From assembly GCA_046565595.1 (NCBI GenBank), contig JBKHYG010000001.1, positions 1-9,624 of the forward strand: a DNA stretch of 9,624 nt. The letters run 5' to 3'. The position numbers and the translations under genes are program-made. This document shows, one piece after another, positions 5,410-9,624 of this stretch (within the stretch, counting starts at the first letter, position 1; each line of letters starts with the position of its first letter). This stretch comes from JBKHYG01 sp046565595 (lineage in GTDB: Bacteria > Actinomycetota > AC-67). The notes under the pieces are model-generated. The model was not told the DNA's origin and did not search any database. It saw nothing but the letters and a program-made list of their open reading frames with translations.

Positions 5410-7155
5410 ATGAGGAATCTGTCCGTGATGCGAAGGCGCTTGACCATGTGTGCGCTTGCGCTGGCTTGCCTTGCCAGCGCAGCCCCCGCTCCTGCATCCT
5501 CCTCGTCGGCCCCAGGGCTGGATGACATCTTCGACGCGGTCGGTACCTTGGCAGGCCAGGCCAAGCGAGGCCCGCTGCAGCCGATCGACCTGTCGCAACT
5601 TACGACCGCCAAAGCTCAGCTCGGCCTTGATGATGTTCGACTCGACCGATGGCTGGTTCAACTTCCCTCGAGCCAGAGGGAGGCCGTCGCTGGAATGGTC
5701 GTGGCCGTATCCGAGGCGACGCTCGCCGTGCGAGACGCCTTGTCGTCAGGGCGCACGATCGACCAGGCGGCGATCACGGCCGCAGGGTTAGATCTGGTGA
5801 GGCGCCTTGGCCCGATGCGGACCGAACTCTCGCGCATCCGGGTTCAGCAAGCGAGTTGCTTCGGCGACAACATCTTGTGCGTGGGAACCGAAGGCGACGA
5901 TCGTTGGGAGGACGAGGTACAGATCCTGATCGATCCAGCCGGCGACGACACCTATCTGAACAACGCCGGCGGCACGATCAACGAGACGCTCTTCCCGGCC
6001 GCCGCTGGATGCACCTTCGGCGGAGGTACCACCGGCCGTGCGGCCCCCAACCTCGGGTGCACCGCGACGCCAAGCACCGTCTGCACCTACGACACCGCTA
6101 ACCGCGCGACCGATCGCGATGACCTCCCCGTGGTCGGGATACCCGGGCACACCGATCCTGGTCAGGGTGACGCCGACTCGGGCTCATGCGGCAGCGACGA
6201 ACGGTTCGACCGGACGATCGCCGGCGCCCAAGGGACCCCGCAAGAGGCCCACGGGCGGCTGGTATCCGTCGCGCTCGATCTGGACGGGTCCGACACCTAC
6301 CTTGCCCCTTGGAGTCACGAGGATCCCCTCTTCGATCTGTTGGAGGACTGCTTCCCTGGCGACGCCTCGAAGGTCAACACCAACCGCGACTTCGTGCAAG
6401 GCTCAGCCCTCGGCGGGATCGGGATCTTGTGGGACGACGGCGATGGGAACGACAACTTCCGAGGACGGCTGAACTCGCAAGGCAGCGGTCATGTCGGAGG
6501 CTTCGGTGCGCTGCTGACCACGGGACGCGGAGATGCGACCTTCTGGGCGGATCGCTTGAGCCAGGGCAACGGGATCGGCGGGGGCGTCGGAGTGCTAGCA
6601 AACCTCAAGGACGGCGCTCAGGCCTACCTGCTTGATCCACCCGAGGTCTACCGGAACGAGTTCTCGCCTAACGCACGCGGCTGCCAGCAGGAAGGGCGAG
6701 CCGGACAAGGTCAGGGCGGCTTCGGAGGGATCGGCGTCCTAGCAACCCTTGGCGGCTCCTCCAGCACCTACCGTGCCGTTACCCATGTGACCGAAGAAGC
6801 TTTCCCCTACTCCCCCGTCCTGGATGCCGACGGCGAACCAGCGCTGGTGCCAGGAACCGACGCGCAAGGATCCGGCGAATCGTTCCCGATCTCGGCGACC
6901 ATGGGCGGTGTCGTGCTCGGTGCCGGTCTGCTCGTCGATGACACAGCGGGCGACTCGAGGACCTGTGCGCAGCATCGACGGGCCGGGATGGTCCGCGGGT
7001 CGACGACATCTGTCGGAGAGGATCTCTCCACCATCGGTCTCCCGGATCGTTCGTGCGGCGCGTTCAACACGATGCCCGAGTTCGCGGCCGGGTCGCTCGG
7101 TGAAGCGATCGGGCATCTGCTCGGAGGAGCTGTCGGAGTGAGGGTCGTGCTGTGA
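5410..7155 (+). CDS. secreted Gly/Asp-rich repeat protein of unknown function
   Basis: A 581-residue protein with an N-terminal export signal (basic MRNLSVMRRR, short hydrophobic stretch, Ala/Pro/Ser linker, probable AxA cleavage near 24-30). Cys20 follows LALA, but the -3 residue is wrong for a good lipobox. Residues about 36-150 look helical. From about 160 onward come (D)xxGxDxY turns (DPAGDDTY 175-182, DLDGSDTY 290-297, DGDGNDNF 343-350), and from 329 at least five repeats of roughly 27 residues or more beginning at about 329, 356, 384, 432 and 485, with consensus QGxGxxGGxGxL...GxxxY. This pattern suggests a beta-solenoid; the Asp-rich turns recall calcium-binding repeats, but that is an inference. 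Two inserts rich in Cys (about 198-260 and 412-430) interrupt it. It overlaps the downstream cupredoxin by 4 nt, implying translational coupling and a shared role. I recognise no named family. Confidence 0.8.
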   Translation: MRNLSVMRRRLTMCALALACLASAAPAPASSSSAPGLDDIFDAVGTLAGQAKRGPLQPIDLSQLTTAKAQLGLDDVRLDRWLVQLPSSQREAVAGMVVAVSEATLAVRDALSSGRTIDQAAITAAGLDLVRRLGPMRTELSRIRVQQASCFGDNILCVGTEGDDRWEDEVQILIDPAGDDTYLNNAGGTINETLFPAAAGCTFGGGTTGRAAPNLGCTATPSTVCTYDTANRATDRDDLPVVGIPGHTDPGQGDADSGSCGSDERFDRTIAGAQGTPQEAHGRLVSVALDLDGSDTYLAPWSHEDPLFDLLEDCFPGDASKVNTNRDFVQGSALGGIGILWDDGDGNDNFRGRLNSQGSGHVGGFGALLTTGRGDATFWADRLSQGNGIGGGVGVLANLKDGAQAYLLDPPEVYRNEFSPNARGCQQEGRAGQGQGGFGGIGVLATLGGSSSTYRAVTHVTEEAFPYSPVLDADGEPALVPGTDAQGSGESFPISATMGGVVLGAGLLVDDTAGDSRTCAQHRRAGMVRGSTTSVGEDLSTIGLPDRSCGAFNTMPEFAAGSLGEAIGHLLGGAVGVRVVL

Positions 7156-7703
7156 TGCTTCGCTTCGTCTCGGTCGCGTTGGGTCTGATATCTCTGCTCA
7201 CACCAGCGCTCGGCCACGAGGGGGAGGTCCAATGTCGGCGCCTGGGTGGCCTGACCCCCGTGTGCGACCGGGTCGGACAGGTCGAACAGGGACTCGCCCG
7301 AGCGGGTGTCTCTTACGCCGACCTGACCGACGATCCCGTGCTGGTGATCGATGTCCGAGACTTCTCCTTCGCGCCGCGCGTCTTCCAGATCTTCGATGGG
7401 CAGCGCGTGATCTTCCGAAATGGCAATCCGATGGGCGGCAATCGTCACTCGTTAGCTTCGAGCGATCTAGGGGGCGACCGTCCGATCCTGCCCGTCCCGG
7501 GTGGCGGCTTCGGCGGAGGCCGTGCGTTCCGCAGTGGACTGCTGCAACCGGGCGAGAGCTTCATCTTGGATGTGAGGATCGCCACGATGGACCCTGAGGC
7601 GTACATGCCGACCGGTCTCGGCGACTACATCATCGGCTTCCACTGCTATGTGCATGGCGCGAGTCAGATGAACGGCTACATCCGGGTGCTTCCCAGGGTC
7701 TGA
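7152..7703 (+). CDS. secreted cupredoxin (plastocyanin-like type 1 copper protein)
   Basis: A 183-residue exported protein (signal peptide MMLRFVSVALGLISLLTPALG) with a cupredoxin fold in the second half: VLVIDVRDFSFAPRVFQIFDGQRVIFRN (63-90), then His99 (NRHSLAS), a Gly-rich loop (116-123), and FHCYVHGASQM giving Cys165, His168 and Met173. The spacing Cys-x2-His-x4-Met is exactly that of plastocyanins, so a functional type 1 copper site is expected. Cys28 and Cys38 near the mature N-terminus may form a disulfide. Such proteins carry single electrons or copper outside the cytoplasm. The GTG at 7152 overlaps the previous gene's TGA and has GAGGG 7 nt ahead; the adjacent ATG at 7155 is the alternative start. 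Co-operonic with the repeat protein and divergent from the copper radical oxidase unit. Confidence 0.87.
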   Translation: MMLRFVSVALGLISLLTPALGHEGEVQCRRLGGLTPVCDRVGQVEQGLARAGVSYADLTDDPVLVIDVRDFSFAPRVFQIFDGQRVIFRNGNPMGGNRHSLASSDLGGDRPILPVPGGGFGGGRAFRSGLLQPGESFILDVRIATMDPEAYMPTGLGDYIIGFHCYVHGASQMNGYIRVLPRV

Positions 7704-7710
7704 CGCCCGC

Positions 7711-7716
7711 TAACCT
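7711..7716 (+). promoter_or_regulatory. candidate -10 hexamer, leaderless promoter of the hydrolase gene
   Basis: TAACCT fits TANNNT and ends exactly 8 nt before the ATG at 7725; there is no Shine-Dalgarno sequence in the 21-bp gap. This argues that the hydrolase is transcribed separately from the cupredoxin just upstream, although read-through is also possible. No clear -35 is seen. Confidence 0.5.
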
Positions 7717-7724
7717 GCTGGCTC

Positions 7725-8477
7725 ATGCAAGCCAGACCCATGGTCGTGACCTCCGATGGGAACCGTCTCCCAGGCGAGGTGGTGGGATCGAGCGACCCCA
7801 AGGCACTGTTGATCATCTGTCACGGCATCCCGAGCGGCAATCCACCTGACCCCAACGACGACGATCCTGGCTATCCGGGACTAGCGCGGATCTTCGCCGA
7901 GCGCGGCTACACATCGGCCTGGTTCGACCTGCGCGGCGTGAGGGAAGCGGAAGGGAACTTCAGCGTGCGGGGATGGGAAGCGGACCTGGCTTCCATCTTG
8001 GATGCCCTCGCCGATGTTGCTCCCGGTCGCCCGCGCGTCCTGCTCGGCTCGAGCGGCTCGGGTCCTACGGTCTTGCGGGTCGCTGCCTCGAGGCCAGAGG
8101 TTGCTGGCGTCGCGACGCTCGCGGGCGTGGCGACCTGGACCGAGGAGGGATTCCTCCCGGACCCTGACACGCTGATCGCTCACTTCCGCAACATCGGGCT
8201 GATCCGTGACCCGTCGTTCCCTTCCTCTGAAGCCGGGTGGTTCGCGGAGTTCACCGAAGGGCCGCTGATCGCCGCCGCGAGCCTGGCCGGCCGACCTCTA
8301 CTGATCGTGCACGGCGAGGCCGACACGATCGTCCCCTACCATCACGCGGAGTTGCTCTTCGAGGCAGCCGGCGAACCGAAAGAGATCGTTCGGATCCCGG
8401 AGGGCACCCACCAGCTCCGGCGGGATCCGAGGGCGATAGACGCGGTAGCGGACTGGCTCTCGAGACGGTTCGGTTGA
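7725..8477 (+). CDS. alpha/beta hydrolase, dienelactone hydrolase/peptidase-like
   Basis: A 250-residue cytosolic serine hydrolase of complete length with no export signal. The oxyanion-hole segment CHGIPSG (32-38) follows strand ALLII; the nucleophile elbow is LLGSSGSG (106-113) with Ser110 as probable nucleophile (G-x-S-x-S rather than the usual G-x-S-x-G); the acid is Asp200 in VHGEADTIVP and the base His229 in EGTHQL. A cap insertion lies between about 138 and 180. The FDLRGVREAEGNFS segment (67-80) is typical of the prolyl-oligopeptidase/dienelactone hydrolase superfamily. Substrate cannot be told from sequence. The start is supported by a -10 hexamer 8 nt upstream. It converges on the deacetylase gene with a 16-bp gap. 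Confidence 0.87.
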   Translation: MQARPMVVTSDGNRLPGEVVGSSDPKALLIICHGIPSGNPPDPNDDDPGYPGLARIFAERGYTSAWFDLRGVREAEGNFSVRGWEADLASILDALADVAPGRPRVLLGSSGSGPTVLRVAASRPEVAGVATLAGVATWTEEGFLPDPDTLIAHFRNIGLIRDPSFPSSEAGWFAEFTEGPLIAAASLAGRPLLIVHGEADTIVPYHHAELLFEAAGEPKEIVRIPEGTHQLRRDPRAIDAVADWLSRRFG

Positions 8478-8485
8478 ACCGAACC
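8467..8485. terminator. inverted repeat across the hydrolase stop codon, likely bidirectional terminator
   Basis: GGTTCGGTT-G-AACCGAACC is a perfect 9-bp inverted repeat; a realistic hairpin has a 7-bp stem and a TTGAA loop. The hydrolase stop codon TGA (8475-8477) sits in the loop, and the deacetylase stop on the other strand lies 9 bp away. Position between convergent genes supports termination in both directions, though no U-run follows. Confidence 0.5.
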
Positions 8486-8493
8486 CGCGTCAC

Positions 8494-9219
8494 TCAGCCC
8501 ACGCGGAAGGCACGGAAGGCTTCCGCAGCCGGAGAGCCGATCGACTCTCCTAACTTGGCGCACCACCCGACGACCATGTCCTGAACCCCTTGCCGGTCGT
8601 CGTGTTGACTCTCGTGGCATCCCAGAGCCTCGAGTTTGCGGTCGAGGGCTCCCGCGATATCGACGACGAAGTCGCCACCCTCGAAGGCCTGCAGCAGGAG
8701 CACCTTCGGCAGATGCGGTTCGAGGCCTTCATCGCGCCGCAGATGTTGAAACATCAGTCCGCTCGAGGCATCCGGGTTGATGCTTCGGCAGACGACCTCA
8801 CCGATCGCGATGTGATCGGGATGGTTCACATACGCCTCCATGGCGAATCGAACCGTGGGATCAGATGTGACGATGACATCCGGCTTAGCCCTGCGGATCT
8901 CCCTGGCGACCGCCTCTCGGAGTTCCAGCGTCGGATAGAGCTCGCCATCTTCGAAGCCCAATGTCACCAGATGCTTCACGCCCAGAACATCGCATGCGGC
9001 GCGCTGCTCGGCATAGCGGAGTTCGGTGAGGCGCTCGCGACTCATGTCGGGATCGCTCGAGCCAGATGCACCGTTGGTGGCGAGCACATAGGTCCACTCG
9101 ACACCTTGGTCTGCCCAGGTTGCAGCCAGTCCTGCGTTTCCAAACTCAGCGTCATCAGGGTGAGCGAAGATCGCCATCGCCCTGTCGACCAACACATCTT
9201 CCAAGATGGTGACCGTCAT
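8494..9219 (-). CDS. PIG-L/LmbE-family zinc-dependent deacetylase
   Basis: A 241-residue protein, typical length for the family, with no export signal. The signature AHPDDAEF (19-26) supplies His20 and Asp23 as zinc ligands and Asp22 as general base; HPDH (133-136) supplies the third ligand His136. Family members remove acetyl or related groups from N-acetylglucosaminyl compounds, including MshB in mycothiol synthesis, Mca in mycothiol conjugate turnover, and many antibiotic or cell-wall enzymes. Nothing here fixes the substrate. The ATG at 9219 is supported by a -10 hexamer 8 nt upstream. It lies 40 bp downstream of the gamma-glutamylcyclotransferase-like gene on the same strand but seems to have its own promoter. 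Confidence 0.9.
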   Translation of the reverse strand: MTVTILEDVLVDRAMAIFAHPDDAEFGNAGLAATWADQGVEWTYVLATNGASGSSDPDMSRERLTELRYAEQRAACDVLGVKHLVTLGFEDGELYPTLELREAVAREIRRAKPDVIVTSDPTVRFAMEAYVNHPDHIAIGEVVCRSINPDASSGLMFQHLRRDEGLEPHLPKVLLLQAFEGGDFVVDIAGALDRKLEALGCHESQHDDRQGVQDMVVGWCAKLGESIGSPAAEAFRAFRVG

Positions 9220-9227
9220 GCGTCAGG

Positions 9228-9233
9228 ACTCTA
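9228..9233 (-). promoter_or_regulatory. candidate -10 hexamer, leaderless promoter of the deacetylase gene
   Basis: On the minus strand TAGAGT (TANNNT) ends exactly 8 nt before the ATG at 9219, in the 40-bp gap after the upstream gene's stop. No Shine-Dalgarno sequence is present. Same geometry as the elements at 1042 and 7711. Confidence 0.5.
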
Positions 9234-9259
9234 TCTGGACGCAGGCGCACCACTGCAGC

Positions 9260-9624
9260 TCAGTCGGAGCCGGCGACCGTTCGAACCTCTCGTAGGGAGT
9301 CGAGGTAGTGATCGGGCAGACCGAAGTGATCGCCTCCGCGTATGAGCGCTTCCATGTAGGTGATGCTTGGGGGATGCGGGGTGTCATCGAGGGTCCTGTA
9401 GTAGAGAGCGTCGAGGGTCTGGGTGCCTAGACCGATAGGCGACACGACCTGACGGTAGATCCCCTGCGCGACACCTTCGTAGGCGTCCAGCGTGGCAACA
9501 TGCGTATCGGTGAGTCGCCACGCGACACCCCAGACGGTCGAGTCTTGGGCCGGTATGACCGTCGCCACGCCGCCCTCCCAATGATGCGAGTCGAAGGTGA
9601 ACGCCAGCCGATGATCAGCCAGGC
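9260..9624 (-). CDS. gamma-glutamylcyclotransferase-like protein (cut by right edge)
   Basis: The frame runs open to the right edge, so the N-terminus, which should carry the YGSN substrate-binding motif, is missing. A GTG at 9568 could be taken as a start, but the upstream codons read LADHRLAFTFDSHHWEGG, which matches the usual family sequence before the visible VATVIPAQDSTVWGVAWRL, so the gene is judged partial. The segment LDAYEGV contains the Glu that aligns with the catalytic Glu of human GGCT (LDxxEGV). The later TLDALYYRT, SITYMEALIRGG and GLPDHYLDSLR are also family-like. Relatives release 5-oxoproline from gamma-glutamyl amines or glutathione-like compounds in the cytosol; some family members do other chemistry. 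Confidence 0.82.
   Translation of the reverse strand, partial: LADHRLAFTFDSHHWEGGVATVIPAQDSTVWGVAWRLTDTHVATLDAYEGVAQGIYRQVVSPIGLGTQTLDALYYRTLDDTPHPPSITYMEALIRGGDHFGLPDHYLDSLREVRTVAGSD

Noticed and set aside
5440..5475. Lipoprotein signal at Cys20 of the repeat protein
   Set aside because: The residues before the Cys (LALA) lack the usual Leu/Val/Ile at -3 and the hydrophobic stretch is very short, so ordinary signal-peptidase cleavage is more likely.
4635..5661. Long minus-strand frames overlapping the cupredoxin-CARDB gene and the divergent promoter
   Set aside because: Their products are Arg/Pro/Ser-rich shadow translations; the real frame shows copper ligands and a CARDB domain.
8590..9345. 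A 251-residue open frame on the plus strand opposite the PIG-L deacetylase
   Set aside because: The minus-strand protein has the AHPDDxEF and HPDH zinc motifs; the plus-strand frame is its shadow and runs into the next gene.

Overview
The window is a compact, GC-rich stretch of bacterial chromosome with nine protein genes and almost no spare DNA. The longest gap is 176 bp, and no RNA gene, mobile element or CRISPR array was seen. Very short gaps, TANNNT hexamers placed 8 nt before several start codons (leaderless style) and the protein types point to a member of the Actinomycetota, probably an uncultured lineage. This is an inference from style; there is no marker gene here.

Left part (1-2369): the C-terminal part of an eIF2B/ribose-1,5-bisphosphate isomerase-like protein (+, cut by the left edge), a PaaI-type thioesterase on the opposite strand, and divergent from it by only 36 bp a secreted S13-family D-Ala-D-Ala carboxypeptidase (PBP4/DacB type). 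A 176-bp convergent gap with two strong hairpins closes this part.

Centre (2546-7703): the most interesting region, two divergent transcription units sharing a 62-bp promoter region. Leftward: a secreted cupredoxin-CARDB protein followed by a secreted seven-bladed kelch copper radical oxidase (galactose/glyoxal oxidase type) with all five expected Cu and cofactor residues. Rightward: a secreted Gly/Asp-rich repeat protein of unknown function overlapping by 4 nt a second secreted cupredoxin with a textbook His-Cys-His-Met type 1 copper site. All four products carry export signals and three look copper-binding, so this reads as an extracytoplasmic copper redox module. A perfect palindrome overlapping a candidate -10 sits in the shared promoter region.

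Right part (7725-9624): an alpha/beta hydrolase with its own leaderless-type promoter, converging on a PIG-L/LmbE-type deacetylase with a hairpin at the junction. Upstream of the deacetylase on the same strand is a gamma-glutamylcyclotransferase-like gene cut by the right edge. These are probably ordinary metabolic genes unrelated to the copper module.
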